64,000 nt of DNA from Rhodeus uyekii (GCA_037043235.1 JAWRVZ010000030.1:3305001-3369000); one strand, 5' to 3'; shown: positions 10,985-24,409, numbered from the stretch's first letter. A program made the numbers and translations. Notes: generated by a model from the letters alone, not told the origin.

Positions 10985-11870
10985 GATTAGTAGAAGGCAA
11001 CTCATGTTGAAGACAGACTCCTAGACCAGTAGAAATAGAAATGCACTGTAGACAATAAAAATCATTAAAAAAAAAAAAAAAAATCAGAATTTATATCTCA
11101 CAATTCAGACTTGTTGTCTCAGAAATGAGAGGTTATATCCTAGAATTTTTACTTTTCGCTAGATATAAAGTCTGGAAAACTGAATTGTTGGATACAAAGG
11201 CGCAATTACCTTTTTTTATTCTGCAGGAGAAACAATCTTCCATAGTTTAATGACTTTAATGACTAAATGGCATTTTCATTCATGGGTGAACTTTACCTTT
11301 CACTGTTCAAACCTTCTCGGACTGGATTCAGCTTAAAAGAAGATATTTCTTTTCCAGCTGTATCAACTGAAATGGACTTATCTGTCCAAACAGAGCATGT
11401 ATTATCTACAGTCAAAGGCCTACTGGTGCTGACACAGTTTTTCCATGGCCTGGTTTGTTTAGCTGAATCTTTGAAAAAGGTCTGGAGCTGTCGGTCGACC
11501 TACATTCCCTCAAACCAGACTCCAAGCTGGGCTTAAACACAGGACTAATCTTCCCTCTAGAACCTAAACAACCAACTGCACCCACTTACAACAAAGTGAC
11601 TTTGGGGGATACCAACATTTCCTTGGAATGGTACTTTCACAGGAAAGGCATCTTGTTTAAAATGTGTATTCTATTGTGTAGTTTAGCTGTATTGCAATGA
11701 TTAGGATTGTTTGCTATTGTTTGTAGTATTTTGGGTTTTAGCAAAGTGCATTATAAATAAAATACATAGACTGTCATTTGTCATTTGTATGTATTAGTAG
11801 TAGTAGTAGTAGTAGTAGTAGTATAATATTTGCAATTTTAAGAAATCTGCAAGCACTTTTGATTTTTTTT
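10985..11870. other. Non-coding, with a (TAG)n microsatellite
   Basis: No supported gene. A trinucleotide run of TAG repeats occupies about 11795-11822. The frame at 11267-11536 lacks splice or homology support. Confidence 0.5.
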
Positions 11871-11871
11871 T

Positions 11872-12016
11872 TCAAACAGTAGAGTGTGCGCTTGCAACGC
11901 CAAGGTTGTGGGTTCGATTCCAAGGGAAATGAAGAACTGATCAGAATGTCAGTGTGTATCTTGAATGCAATGTAATTTGCTTTGGTTAAAAGCGTCTGAT
12001 AAATGTATAAATGTAA
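11872..12016 (+). mobile_element. tRNA-derived SINE
   Basis: Contains the B-box-like GGTTCGATTCC and the tail TTGCTTTGGTTAAAAGCG then CTGATAAATGTATAAATG. It belongs to the same family as the copy at 1884. Confidence 0.85.
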
Positions 12017-12559
12017 ATATAAATGTTTCACTTTATTTACATTACATTTTGCATAATCACATTCGCATAAATTTACAGCATTTCACCAAAATAAAAGCTA
12101 CATATTATTGTAAATGTTAGTCGGTTCTTGTACAGAATTTATACAATATAAAAAAAAATCTTAATAAAACGCTTATTAAAAGATAATGTAATGTGATCAT
12201 TAAATGACATTGGAGAATCGTGAATCTATTGTTAATGTTTTCAGGGGATAAAAATCTATATTTTAAATTTTATGTCTAAGGGGTTTGAGAAAAAAGAAAC
12301 GTTTAGCAACCCCTGATCTCAGGTATTAACTCAATAAAAATAGCTTTTGTCTTTATGAATATATATATATATATATTAAAAAAAACAATACAATTATTCT
12401 GAAATATTCAATAGCTTATTAATAATACAAGTATAGTAATTATTTTACTTTATAGTAGCAAAATTAATTAATTGTATTTCTCAAAAAAAAAAAACTTAAT
12501 ATCTTCATTTGCAAGAGTTAAACTTTCATTTAAATTATATTTCAACAGGTTCATTAATC

Positions 12560-12910
12560 CCTTTCATTACAAATCTACTGAAACGTAATCATCTAACCAT
12601 GTTGCAAATTATGCACATGTGAAAAAATGAAACTGGCGCAAGTTATATAAAACTCTGAGTGCTTGCAGAGATTTAGCTTTGCCACATTTACTGTGAGCCG
12701 AGCCACTCCGATCCTGTCTTTCCCAGTCTGACGGGCGTCCAGATGTATTTGCACTATCAGCAACCACTAATGTGGGATCTACATATTAATATCTATGGGC
12801 ATAATTAATATAGCTCAGGATTATCAGTGTGACTAATCACATAGCATTTAAAGCTCAGATTATGTGCCATGCAGATAAGTTAATTTCAAATAAAAGACTT
12901 TGTTTAACCA
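12560..12910. other. Candidate conserved non-coding element
   Basis: Low-repeat sequence with clustered homeodomain-type cores (ACATATTAATATC, GCATAATTAATATAGC, GTGACTAATCACATAGC) and no coding potential on either strand. The pattern resembles vertebrate developmental enhancers. Conservation cannot be tested from the sequence alone. Confidence 0.25.
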
Positions 12911-14684
12911 TGGAAAACAGCCGTGTTTTCCTTTTTCTTTTTACAAGTAAGCGATATGATATAGCGTACACTTTACATAAACTGAGAACCTGAATCTCAT
13001 ATCTCATACATGGCAAAGGCATGAACACGCAGACCTTGCATCAAGTACTCACATTTTTACAAAATACGGTGACAAAGCTCAATTGAAAATTCGATTACAG
13101 ATTGTGTCAAGCTCAGTAAAAGATGGACTCCTTTGAATCGCTCAGGATGGCTAACTGTAGAAAATGACACACACACACCCCCACCATCTATCACTGTCTT
13201 GCTTTGTGAACAGCTGCCTCTCTATGTTCTTATTTCACTGATTGCAGGCGAACACCTAAAGCGATGCATTATTCAGGAGCAACACCCACTGCTTGAATAC
13301 ATCAATCACAGCTGTAATGCAAAGGTACTGTAGTCTTATAAGCCAAAGAAATAAGAAACCTACTATATTTTGTATCGAAATATGGGTTCTTTCAATACCC
13401 AGATGAATAGAGAGTGCGTAATTGATTTTTTAAGGAGTTGTTTCAGAAGAAAGCATTGATCAAGACCTCAAGACAAGGTCTCATTTTTATTCATAAACAC
13501 TATTTATTCAATCTCTGTTAACAGCTCATCTCCATTAGGCAGTGCTGATGAGGCATGTAATCAAGGGTAAACAAATTGTGATGCTTAATTATTTGAGTCT
13601 GTCCTGACTTAAATGTGAATATCAGATTTCAGTGCGGTTAGAGAAGATGTTGTGTGAAAGTTCCCAACAGCAGACTTTTTCAAAGATTCAAAGGACATGA
13701 TGTATTGCGTCAAGAATTCAATTCAGCATCTCAAGAACAGTGACTTACAGCACTCAAACTTACATTTACATTTCAAAAACATCAAAGAGAATGAACATTA
13801 AAGTGCCTTGGTGATTCACTGATTCTCTGGGAATTCTGATATAGCTTATTTTATTGTTCACGGACACTAGAATGTCATGCTCAATTAATAATCACCTTAA
13901 GATTTTGAGACAATTGCAAAAAATAAAATAATCAGTGGTATGATCAAGAGCTTCTGGAATTCTTTTGAAAATAAAATTTCCATTTCATTGCGTCATAGAA
14001 GCCCTCACTTTCAAAGGTCTTATATAGAGATCTCAATTAATGGATCCCTTTAGGGGGAAAACTCTATTATTTAAACGTACTTATTCCATTTTCTGACTCG
14101 GTAAATGACATGTAACTACAAGAACAAAAGTTCACATCCTCTTATAATCGCTTTAGGTTAACAGCTTGACATGCACATAAACAAACCTCTTTTAACATAA
14201 TTTCAACACATTAAACTGCCATTACAAGAAAAATAAGCTTTCATATAATTGCTGTAATTCTATTTAAATAGCATTTTCCTTCAAAAGCAGAAATCCTCAA
14301 CAAGCTTTTTGCTACAAAACATAGATGGTTTTCCTCTACTAGTGTCATTGCAAAATGGTTTTAGAGCATATAGAATGTACATGTTTAGGAGTTGCTAGTA
14401 AATTTCACAAAAAGCAGCAAGGTACTCATTGACTTAAAAATACAGTATGTAATTTTGTAGTCCTCTGGTGGTTAAAAAACCTGTGAGCATTTTACGCAAG
14501 AACATTGCTTTGGTTGTGCGTGACTGTGTGGATTAACATGTTCATAAAACATTCACTATTAGGCTTAAGAGATTTAAGTTTAGATGAAAAGGATGTCAAG
14601 CTGAATATGGATGTCCTTAGGTTATGTTAACTTAGTTAAAACTCTGTAGTTGTGGTAATGAAACGATCATGATTGGAGTAAGGG
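12911..14684. other. Non-coding intergenic or intronic stretch
   Basis: No repeat termini or exons recognised. 13500-13700 is again repeat-poor and enhancer-like but without a specific signature. Confidence 0.4.
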
Positions 14685-14689
14685 ATGAG

Positions 14690-15030
14690 CGAGGACTCAA
14701 TTTGCAGGGTGGAAGGTTCTCTTTATTAAACATAAAATAAAACAGAAACTGCCCCGAGCGGGGAAAACACAATTAAAACTGGACTTGACTAAAACAAAAC
14801 TTAACACGACTCGACTCGACAAGACTGGACTCGACAAGACTGGACTAGACTAAGTATTCCCAACAATAAGGAATAATTATAATTATTTAGCAGCACAGGA
14901 CAGCAAACATGAAGGGATTAAATAGTGACACAGGAGGAAGGGGTAATGAGGTCGGACAGCTGAGGTAGATGAAACAATAATGAGGGAACAAGACGGGCGG
15001 GGTTACACAACGACAGGACACACACAGCCA
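14690..15030 (-). mobile_element. LTR-like segment, reverse orientation
   Basis: Read in reverse, this matches the 16118 solo LTR across the phrases CCCCGCCC...CTTGTTCCCTC, CTATTTAATCC and TGTTTGCTGTCCTGTG. It includes an unusual run of ACTCGACAAGACTGGACT-type short repeats at 14785-14855. Exact ends and TSD were not resolved. Confidence 0.6.
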
Positions 15031-15521
15031 ATGCGGGCGCACATAAGTGTTCAATCTAGTGAAAACACAAACTGCGCGCGACACGAAACACAACAAGCAA
15101 GCACGTTCAAAACATGAGCCGTGTGCTAAACACTACACACAGACAAAAGAGAGAAACCGAAGCCAGAGCAAAGCTCGAAAGAGAGCGCACGGGAATGAGC
15201 AAACACTCGTCTCGTGCGTTTACTACAAGGACAAACACACAGGTCATGAATGTCAGAATACCGACACAAAACTAAGACTGATCAAGACCAAAGTCTCGGG
15301 ATCGGACCATTTCATAATTAATAGTTTAAAGTATGTTATGATGAAAATACATCATAATATTTTTTTAAACGACGCAAAGACAGAACAAAGACTTTCTCTC
15401 AGTCATCTCTGATTGGCCTTTGTGCCAGAAGGTGTGACTCAAAGTGTCTTTGTGCCTGGATGTGAACTGATAGGCCTTTGACTGTTCCCTGATCAAGCGC
15501 CCCTTTGATCTAGCTTTCCTG

Positions 15522-15662
15522 GAGCTCAAACAGTAGAGCGTGGCGCGTGCAACACCAATGTCATGGGTTTGATTCCTTAGGGAAAGCAAGAACTGATTAG
15601 AATGTCAATGTGTATCTTGAGGCAATGTAAGTCGCTTTGGATAAAAGCGTCTGCCAAATGTA
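15522..15662 (+). mobile_element. tRNA-derived SINE
   Basis: Head GGAGCTCAAACAGTAGAGCG, B-box-like GGTTTGATTCC and tail GTCGCTTTGGATAAAAGCG. Same family as the copy at 1884. Confidence 0.85.
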
Positions 15663-16117
15663 AATCTTTACTCAATCTCTTTTGAGGCTCTACATTTCAA
15701 GTTAACTTTGTTGGATTCAACGTGAACCAGCCAGAAGAACTCAATGAACACTTTAGCGCACTCCAAGCAAAATCATGAAGAATTGCTGGACACAACCACA
15801 ATAGAAGTCAAGTGACGTTACCGTCTGCAAACTTTAGATACGTTTCTAAGTTTCCTGATTCTTTCATGTTTCTCATTGGCCATGGTTAACTGATTGTAAT
15901 CTTTCCATCTCAGCTCTTTTCTCTCATTACTTTATTGATTCTGTATATAATCTTTGCTTAATTTAGTGGTATGAAGCTTACCGTAGTTAAACTATGAAAG
16001 CATTATATCCATGCTTTATTTTCTCTGTATTTGCCACTCAAAAATCAAGACACTTAATTGTTTTGGTTTTGCTTCTTTCAATTACCTGTTAATACAATAG
16101 GAAAAGCTTATTCTTTC

Positions 16118-16529
16118 TGTCAGGGTTCTGTCACCTCAGTTTGGGTTTCTAGTGTGTTGGTTGACAGAACTCTGACACTGCCCCTTTGTTGTACCTTGTG
16201 ATTGTAAACCCCGCCCATCTTGTTCCCTCGTTTCCCCTAATTGATCCCATCTGTCTCTACTCATTACCTTCCTCATGTGTTCGCTATTTAATCCTGATGT
16301 GTTTGCTGTCCTGTGTGGTGTTGTTGTCATTCTATGGCTGTCTGTTCATATGATGTTCCTGGATCTGTGTTACCCGGTCCATCCGGTTTGTTTGTGTTCT
16401 TTGTTAGTTATATTGTTAAGTTAATGTTTTCCCCCTCGTGGGTGTTTTCTTTTGTATGTTTATTTTGTTATCATTAATAAAACCCACGTTTCCCTGCATT
16501 TGAGTCCTCCCTTAAAGTATTCCGTGACA
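16118..16529 (+). mobile_element. Solo LTR with 5-bp TSD
   Basis: Starts TGTCAGGGTTCTGTCACC and ends ATTCCGTGACA, i.e. a TG...CA LTR with short inverted tips. It is flanked by CTTTC on both sides (16113-16117 and 16530-16534), the 5-bp duplication expected of LTR retrotransposon integration. An AATAAAA polyadenylation-type signal lies at about 16476. No internal region is present, so this is a solo LTR left by recombination between two LTRs. Copies or fragments in reverse occur at 14690-15030 and 56185-56260. Confidence 0.85.
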
Positions 16530-16871
16530 CTTTCTTGGCCAGGAAGATAATTTATGACCAAGAATTGATAAATGATTCTGCTGTCTGTTCGGTGGATGAA
16601 CTGATTAAATAATTATAATATTAATTCTGCTAGAGTCAATTTTAAAACTAATCCAAATATTTATAATTAATTATAATTTGTTACTGCCTCAACTGCAAGA
16701 CACTGATGAATTGTTATAAATCATCACATCATAGTCCCCACACACTGGCATTCAGTCGCTTAACAGCTGACATTTGCCTACATTTGATGTATTATAATCA
16801 CTTACATGGTCTACACTGGATACAGTATACAGATGTGCATTCAGATTGTGACATCACGCACTTAAGACTTT

Positions 16872-17010
16872 AAGTAGAGAGTGATGCTTGCAAAACCAAG
16901 GTCATGGGTTCGATTCCAGGGGAAAGCAAGAACTGATTAGAATATCAGTGTGTTTCTTGAATGCAGTGTAAGCTGCTTTGGATAAAAGTGTCTGCCAAAT
17001 GCATAAACAT
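16872..17010 (+). mobile_element. tRNA-derived SINE
   Basis: Contains GGTTCGATTCCAGGGGAAAG and the tail GCTGCTTTGGATAAAAGTG; the 5' part is truncated. Confidence 0.8.
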
Positions 17011-19266
17011 AAATGAGTATGTGGACAACAGGACAAATGAAAGATCGAAAGAATGTTCGCTTTAACACGTTCAGATCGTTTGTCTGTCTGTACAGACTTC
17101 AGAAAGATCCCATTGTTGGAAACATGGTTTATTTATTTTTATTATATTAGTGTTTGGACCATTTTGAGTTGTAAATGAGGCACAGTGTAATGAAGTGTTC
17201 AAACTTTTCGAAACTTTTGTTGAAAGAAGCAGCAGTCAGCCATATTGGATCTGACAGCATCACAAAACAAAAATAAAATCTGTAAATAATTTTTTTTTTT
17301 TTTTTAAATTAGGCAATTAGTTTTGTAAAAAAAATTTGTTGTTATACTGGTTGAAACTCTCTTCTCATCCTGATAGCAATCAATAATATAAGTGGTCTAA
17401 ATATTAAAACATGAACATGTATCAGCTGTGGAAGTCTCAGGGCCAAACAATTTTCGTTCAATCATTGCGGTTCTACCTGGATGTATTTCCATACCTCCGC
17501 ACATCTGCTTGTGCAGACATCACACATCATCAGCATGTTCCATACGGATAAGCAGAGACACTGTCACAAACGGTAGCAGCCGCCCTTTACAGTTATGCTG
17601 GTTCACGCCATTTCGTAACCGTATTTAAGAGAAGCCAACCCGTGACGTTCTAGCTGGAGCTGATGTCAACACCATCAACGGCGAAATTAATCTGCAGCAG
17701 TCAGGAGGTAGAAGTAAGAGCTCTTTAAGTTTTTACATTCATTATTATTGCAACGTTATGTGCTTTGAGACATGAGGTAATGTCGCCTCGTCACGTTTTG
17801 TAGAATGTTTTGAAGGAGGCGTGGCCTTGGAGAAGCTCTGAAGAGAGGGTGGGATCTTATGCATCCAAAACTAGCTTGCTATCGCTAGCCTCACCAAAAT
17901 TCCCTACTCTGCCTTTAATAGACAAGGTACTCCTTTGAAAATAAATTCCAGCACAGTGCTGTGAATAATTCTTTGAAGAAGATGCATACTTGCTCTCCAG
18001 CCATTTTTATGTTTTGTATATCTGTTTAGTGTTGTAAGCAGTAACATGAACTGAATTATAAATATGCCATTGCATTTCTTTATTCTTGAAAAGTGTACTA
18101 AGAAATAAGACATTTTTACTTTACGTTACAGCTCATCCAGTTTATGTTGACTAAGTTCTTATTTATAATAATGGGTTATTGCTCTAACTTCTGAAGTATC
18201 TGAACTGAATCTGAAGCATCATTGCATCTGAGGCATAATGGTTTATTCTGGTGGTTTGGACAGTTCTGTGCTGACTGGCATGCACTCATGTGGTAGCTTG
18301 GCACTGACTGTAGATTTTTAAGTTGGCAGAGTCCTTGTTCTTGTCACTTATGTCCAGAGGTGTTAGCAGTCTTCCACAAGACTGCCAATAGAAATTACAG
18401 TATCTGTCAGGTTCAGAAGTATAACTGTGCACAGTCTCCCAGGCTCTTCCAAAAGACTGACCTTGTGTATTTTATTTTAGATTGTGACATTACTCTCCAG
18501 TCTAATACTTAATTATGACTCAGTTTACGATGACTCATGTAATTGTACATTGCGAACTAAAAAATAACATTTTGCCTTTAACATTAAGCATCTTTTTTTG
18601 TATCCTTAGCACTGTTTGTCTTTCGTTCGGTGCATTAACAGCGGGTTTCTGCCTGTGCTGTGTTTGCCTGATGCTGGGCCAGTAATTGAAGATTATGACA
18701 GGCACGGGTGACTACAAAGTGAAGCCACCTCTAATGCTGAAAGTCATCTCTGCCTGCAGGCGAGGAAACTTACAAGGTTTCACCTTATGTCATATCAATC
18801 ATTCCTACTATTTATAGATTGCAGAGCCATCACTGGAATACAAAACGGATAACGAAGGATACCTTCAGAGGGTAAGGGTTTGATCCAATATAAACCGGAC
18901 CTATTGGTCAAAGCCTATAATCAATTGTGAAGGTGGTTATATACTGTAAACGCAGCTAGATGTTGTTTCTTTTCCGTGCTAAAGTGGTATGCCTAATGCT
19001 GGAGAGGACTACAAATAGAAATATGGTGAAATGTGTTTTTAATACATGTGTTAATACAATAAATATACATTTTGTGTATAACCTCCAAAGCTTTTTTGAA
19101 CAATTATGTAAGGGAATGAAAATAATTACAATTTATTTTCTTACACCCACCAGGGATGTATGAATTGGATAAATAAATTAATAAACTGAAAAACTGTAAT
19201 ACTGTGAAATATCATTACAATTTAAAATAACCATTTTCTATTTTAAAATGTAACCATAACCCACCA
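17011..19266. other. Non-coding; possible unclassified MITE at 17420-17910
   Basis: The section 17420-17910 is GC-richer than its flanks and ends with GCTAGCTTGCTATCGCTAGCC-like palindromic sequence, which suggests a DNA transposon whose ends I could not pair. The rest, to 19266, shows no gene. Confidence 0.35.
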
Positions 19267-19637
19267 GTCAGGTCGGTCCTGCCAGTCGTGCACTTCCTGT
19301 CAGTTGTCATTTCCCTTCCCGTGTTTCCCATGTGTTTCCTCACCTGCTACATCATCAGTCACCCCGTGTGTCTTGTCAGCTGCGTCCAATCCCCTCATTA
19401 TCTCCTCTTACATTTAAGCCCTCTTGTGTTCCATTGTCTTTGTCAGTTGTTGTCATTGCTACCATTTGTGTGGATGTATCTCCTTGTTCCTAGTGACTCC
19501 AAGGTATTGCACCAAGGTCTTTTTTTTTGCCTTTTGAAAGTCTTTTGTTTGTGTGCAATTTTTAATAAAGTGAGTTTTCTGATGGAAACCTGTGCTCTGT
19601 CGTGATTCTCCGCATCGCACACGTTCCCGGGGTGACA
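19267..19637 (+). mobile_element. Solo-LTR-like element
   Basis: The right end GGGGTGACA and left end GTCAGGTC resemble the TGTCA...TGACA tips of the other LTRs here. An AATAAA signal is present at about 19563, and the composition (pyrimidine-rich, TATTTAAGCC-like promoter phrase ACATTTAAGCCCTC) is LTR-like. A clear TSD was not found. Confidence 0.6.
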
Positions 19638-20024
19638 GTGACTTCCTGTGATGTGTGAGGGAATTTTATAAATGACATGTTTTTTTATTTATTCTTATCC
19701 ATGATTATATTTTGTTTCTTGACATTGTTCATTATTGTGTGACATTAATGGTATTTTCTATTCTGTAGAATCTAAAACACATATGGTGTGAAGGGATACA
19801 CATATGGTATAGAGACGGTAATGTGTTCCTGATATGGAGAGGAAAATTACAACTGTTTTATGAGCCTTTAGCCTTGAAGATTAGAGATATAAATCCTGGA
19901 GCAGCCCTCCCTTCTTTGTCACACTCTGCAGGGCAACTTTAGATGTCTGTATGACTGTCAACCTTTTCTTGCAAGAAAATAAACTTTATTAAGACAATTG
20001 GGATATTTGTCTCATTTTCAGAAT

Positions 20025-20665
20025 TTATAAAAGATTTTGCCACCATAGATGCAAAGCTTAATTTTCAGCATCATTACTCCAGTCTTCAGTGTCACATGAT
20101 CCTTCAGAAATCATTCGAATATGATGATTAGCTGTTCAAGAAACATTATCAATATTGAAAACCACTTTACTGCTTAATACTTTTGTGGAGACAATGTGTA
20201 GGCAAGTAGGGGTATTGGGGTAAGTACGATTTTTAAACTTAAAATAATAAATTAATACTTTTATTGAGCAAGGACACATTATTTAGATCAAAAGTGACAA
20301 TAAAGACATATGTAACGTTGCAAAAGAATTCTATTGCAAATAATTGCTGTTTTTTGAACTCGTAGTAATGTACCAATGTAGTAGCAATGTTTACAACATT
20401 TATAATAATAATGTAATATTAATATTAATAATTGAGGACCAGTAATAACTGAAAATAATTGAGCACTAAATCAGCATATTAGAATGATTTCAATAGGATT
20501 GTGCAACACTGAAGACTGGATGAATGATGCTGAAAATTCAGCTTTGCCATCAAAGGACTAAATTATATTTTAAAATATACATTTTTATTGTAATAATATT
20601 TCATAATATCACTACAGTATTTTTGATCAAACAAATTGCAAATGCAATAATTACTCTAAACTTTT
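20025..20665. mobile_element. Foldback/MITE-type repeat
   Basis: The left arm contains TTTTCAGCATCATTACTCCA then GTCTTCAGTGTCACATGATCC. The right arm, reversed, contains GCATCATTCATCCAGTCTTCA. The two arms are inverted relative to each other, around a centre of about 300 bp that is AT-rich. This arrangement is common in cyprinid genomes. The termini are approximate. Confidence 0.6.
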
Positions 20666-22903
20666 GACCCGCAGAGTGTATAATATGTTATTATATTATT
20701 ATTATTAACTGTTATAATACATATTTTACACACATTTTGTCAAATAAAAGGATAAATTTACAGGATCAATGTCAAGGTCAATGGTCATTTCAGTTGTCAA
20801 TTGTGATCATGGTATTGTAGTTATGGGCAGGTCATAGACGTGCACAGCCCCAGTGTAGAGTTTTCTAATGACATGTGTGACATATCAGATGACACGAACA
20901 AAGGATCCTGTCTATCACCCAAGAGGCCAAGTTCAGGCGTGCCCATTCAGGGCTAACGTTTGGCTAACAGCCACGCTTAACTGCTAATACTATCCATCAT
21001 CTCCACTACATCCCCTCTAGAGAGCGAACTGCCACCATATGAGGCTATTCGAGCTAATGGAAAATTCATTAGCTAAGTCTTCCAGCAGACAGCAGCTAAT
21101 GTTCACAAGGCTAAGTTTAAACTACAATGCTAATTATGGTGACACTAATGTTACTGATCTTTACTGCGCTTTCATCAGTGAAGTTAAAATAATAATAAGT
21201 AAAGTAGTTAAGTATTCAACAGCACTTTTAAACCGATCCATGATGGGACTGAAAGAAATTACAACTGTAACATTTTAGGTTTTATAGATTGAAATTAAAC
21301 GACAGAAAACCTTATATTTAAACTGAAATAATGCTAATTTACCACACTACTAAAAATCAGTTTTTAACCTTTACAATATATAGAAAACACAGGTGGTTAT
21401 GAAAAAGCCACATGCCTCAAAGTTCATCACAATATCACAATTAGTTTTTCCACATGGTAATAAATACGTCAAGGACGTTAGAGCAGAACATATTGAGAGG
21501 ATTCTCCTAAGTTGCCAATAGTGATTCATTAAAGCATAGCCATGAACCATGATTTGACACTTGATATTTCTCCCTCCACCTAGAAGTCTGATCGGACCAA
21601 AAATGCTAATTGATTCATCTGTATTTTTGTCCTGTTTTGCCAGAAAAGAAAGGCTGTACATTTTCATATGCAGCATTTACAGTAGTAGCCAAAAGTGATA
21701 CTAAGTGATACCAAAAATGGACCTCTTTTCACTTTTTATTACATATGTATTTTGTATGCCTGTTGTGCCTGGAGTGTAGAACTAATATATCAACTCAATT
21801 AATGTAAAACTCAACTGTATCATTGGTCATGACGCAATGAAACATACGGAATCGTGCGAACACCATATTTGACCAAGTGGTCTTACTTGGCCCTTGCACT
21901 CATTATTCCCAGCCTATGTGATGAGTATTAGCTATATTATTATAGATGTTATTTTATGGGTTTTAGTAAAAATGGCCAGATGAAAGGAGCAACCAGGCAG
22001 TATATTGTTAAAATGGCTAAATCAGTCGGTTTTGGATATTGCTCATGTGCTGGATTAAAGCAGTGAGATCACTACCATGCAGACCATAAAGTGCTGTGAC
22101 TAGTGAGGAAAGACTAATGAGCATTTTAATAGGACGATGAAAAATCACATGAATGTGGGACCACCTTACAACAGTTTCTAAAGACCTGAATGACACCGCC
22201 AACCTCCAATTTCTTCTTGAAATTGCTGTGGCTATAGGAGACTGGATTGAGAAGTTGTGTTGAAGCAAATAATTTATTATTTGTTTTAAAAAAACGCATT
22301 TGCCACAGAAAATAAGGACTGGAGTATAGAAGATCGGAGCCGTGTTCTGCAGTCCGACAAGTTAAAATTGAATCAATTTAGAGATAAAAATGTGTATTAA
22401 TAACAATCCCAAACACACAGCGAATGCAACATGTTGTGCGCAATGAAAGTGTTCCTGATCAACATTTTGAAGCCTTCAAGTGGCCTCCTCAGACCATAGG
22501 CGGTGCGTGTGCTTCGCTTTCCCCTAGCCACGAACTCAAACCACTGACTGCTGCTTCTGATCGCTTTTCTGAGGGAAAAGATGGCCATAACTGCTGGTCT
22601 AGGATCAGGATTGGCAAAACAGGTTTAGGCAAATGATCTAGTGTGTATCTGTGTTTGTGCTCTGGAGAAGGTCAAATGTTTCTATTCATGTGTTTTTGCA
22701 GCATTGAGAAATGTAGCCAATCAAACACATATCTGTTGATTTCTTGAGCCCACTGGCCAATCATCTGCCACACCAAATCTTGCATATTCTGTGTTTGCTT
22801 TTCCATTCAAATGAATAGTGGTTTGTGTATGTAGACACTTTAATTACAAATAACTCATTAGGAGTTTTAATGGTGGGATGTGTAGGTTATGACAATCTAT
22901 TTA
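20666..22903. other. Non-coding stretch
   Basis: Scattered short frames on both strands without splice or family support. No repeat termini recognised. Confidence 0.4.
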
Positions 22904-23594
22904 CCGTATTTTTCGCCACACAAGACGCACTTTTTCTTCCCCAAAACTGAGCGCGGCCACGGCCGTAATGGGGGGCAATGGTGGACTTTACAGTGATGAC
23001 TGTGGCGAGGGGGCGCGGTTCAGCGAGGTCTGCAGCGGGAGAGACTCGGGAGACGAGCGGTCACCACGGAAGCAGAGAACGCGAGGCTCACGAGTGGAAA
23101 AGAGAAGTGAAACGAAACCGAGAGAAAGAGGCGTGACTCACAGAAAGCGTGACTCACCTTCTTTCCCTGTGACAAAAGAACATTACCACACTGCTGCCAA
23201 AACCCGGAAGAAAGAGGGAGAAAGAAGGAGGCAGGGTCAGCGTGCTGAGAATCACGGGCTCTTTTATTTCCTCAGACTTGAACAAAAACAATAAACAAAA
23301 CATGCGCGTTTGGCGCTCACGCTTCACTCTCTGTGAGTCAAGCCTCTTTCTCTTGGTTTAGTTTCACTTCTCTCAGTCAGTGTTGCCAGATTGGGCGGGT
23401 TCCCACCCAATTGCGCTCCTTTTGGTCACATCCGACTGGAAAAAAATGCATTGGGATGGTTGATAAAAATTTGGCTGGTTTTTGATGAAAAACCCGCCCA
23501 AATTTCATATATAAATGCATATAAATTCCATTAAAACAAGCTTACAATGGGCGCGTCTTATGTTCCGAAGCGTCTTATATGGCGAAAAATTCGG
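22904..23594. mobile_element. TIR DNA transposon (MITE), CCGTATTTTTCGC family, copy 2
   Basis: Starts CCGTATTTTTCGCCACACAA and ends GGCGAAAAATTCGG with flanking TA. It is inverted relative to the copy at 2018. Its GC-rich left half (GTGGACTTTACAGTGATGAC, then GCGGTTCAGCGAGG) matches the reverse complement of copy 1. It carries an embedded hAT MITE fragment at about 23377-23510. Confidence 0.75.
23377..23510. mobile_element. Truncated hAT MITE (CAGTGTTGCCAGATTGG family)
   Basis: Shares CAGTGTTGCCAGATTGGGCG with the left end of the 3636-3852 element, and also the later phrases AATGCATTGGG and CCGCCCAAATTTCAT. The opposite end is missing, so the copy is truncated inside the larger MITE. Confidence 0.65.
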
Positions 23595-24018
23595 TAAATC
23601 CATTTAAGAAAATCTATTTCAATGTGTTTTTAAAGGGGGATAAGTTGATTCATCCTCCACCTATGCCCTTGAACTTAAAGCCGTTGTAAACCTTTAGGGA
23701 AATTCTAAACCTAAATTGTATAAGGTCATACAGGTCTTCTGATGAAGCTCACATTTGAGAAGAACACACACATAAGAAGAGCTCATATTTAAGGAGACTT
23801 GGAAAGATGTTAAGCATGACACAAGTGCAACGTTTAATTAAGGAGTTAGTGATCGGGAGAATGGCTGCTGTAAAACACAGAGGGAGAACCAATAAATGGA
23901 TTACATTTTAGTCGATGTATGCTTTATTTCCTGAGTGTTTTGGTTTTTCCTATGCCTTTTTTGTTGTTGTTGTTGTTGCATAATACAATAAAACCGTTTG
24001 TCGTTCTTGCCAAATGCT

Positions 24019-24075
24019 TTTCTTCTTCTGTAAGTTGCTTTGGATAAAAGTGACTGCTAAATACATAAATGTAAT
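24019..24075 (+). mobile_element. SINE tail fragment
   Basis: Only the 3' tail (GTTGCTTTGGATAAAAGTGA then CTGCTAAATACATAAATG) is present. A (TTG)n run lies just upstream at about 23960-23978. Confidence 0.6.
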
Positions 24076-24409
24076 GCAAATCATTTCATCATTTTAATCT
24101 TTTAACCAAGCTCAGCAGGTTCTTCTTCCCAGTATAACACACTCCTCATATTTTGACTGTTTAATAGAACCTGAATTGTCATTTTTTAGCAAATATTGCA
24201 CAAACGTCACTTTTGGCCACTATTTTCAAGCAGTGACAAGATTGGCTTCAAAAATAAATCACCAGAACTTTACAAGGTTTAATAATATTACTGCAGGCCA
24301 GGTCCTTTTCACCATTAAAAATACTGATATTATTTTACATGCCCATTGTGCCCAAAAACGTTCGCGCATACTATTTATTTGCAAGAGTTTCTCCAACAAC
24401 GCATTTAAC

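Noticed and set aside
11267..11536. Plus-strand 89-codon frame
   Set aside because: No homology signature and no splice donor or promoter. Length is within chance for this base composition.
11872..12016. Possible tRNA genes (GGTTCGATTCC B-boxes here and at 15560, 16905, 24425, 50775)
   Set aside because: All are followed by the same GTCGCTTTGGATAAAAG tail and cannot fold a full cloverleaf, so they are SINE heads rather than tRNA genes.
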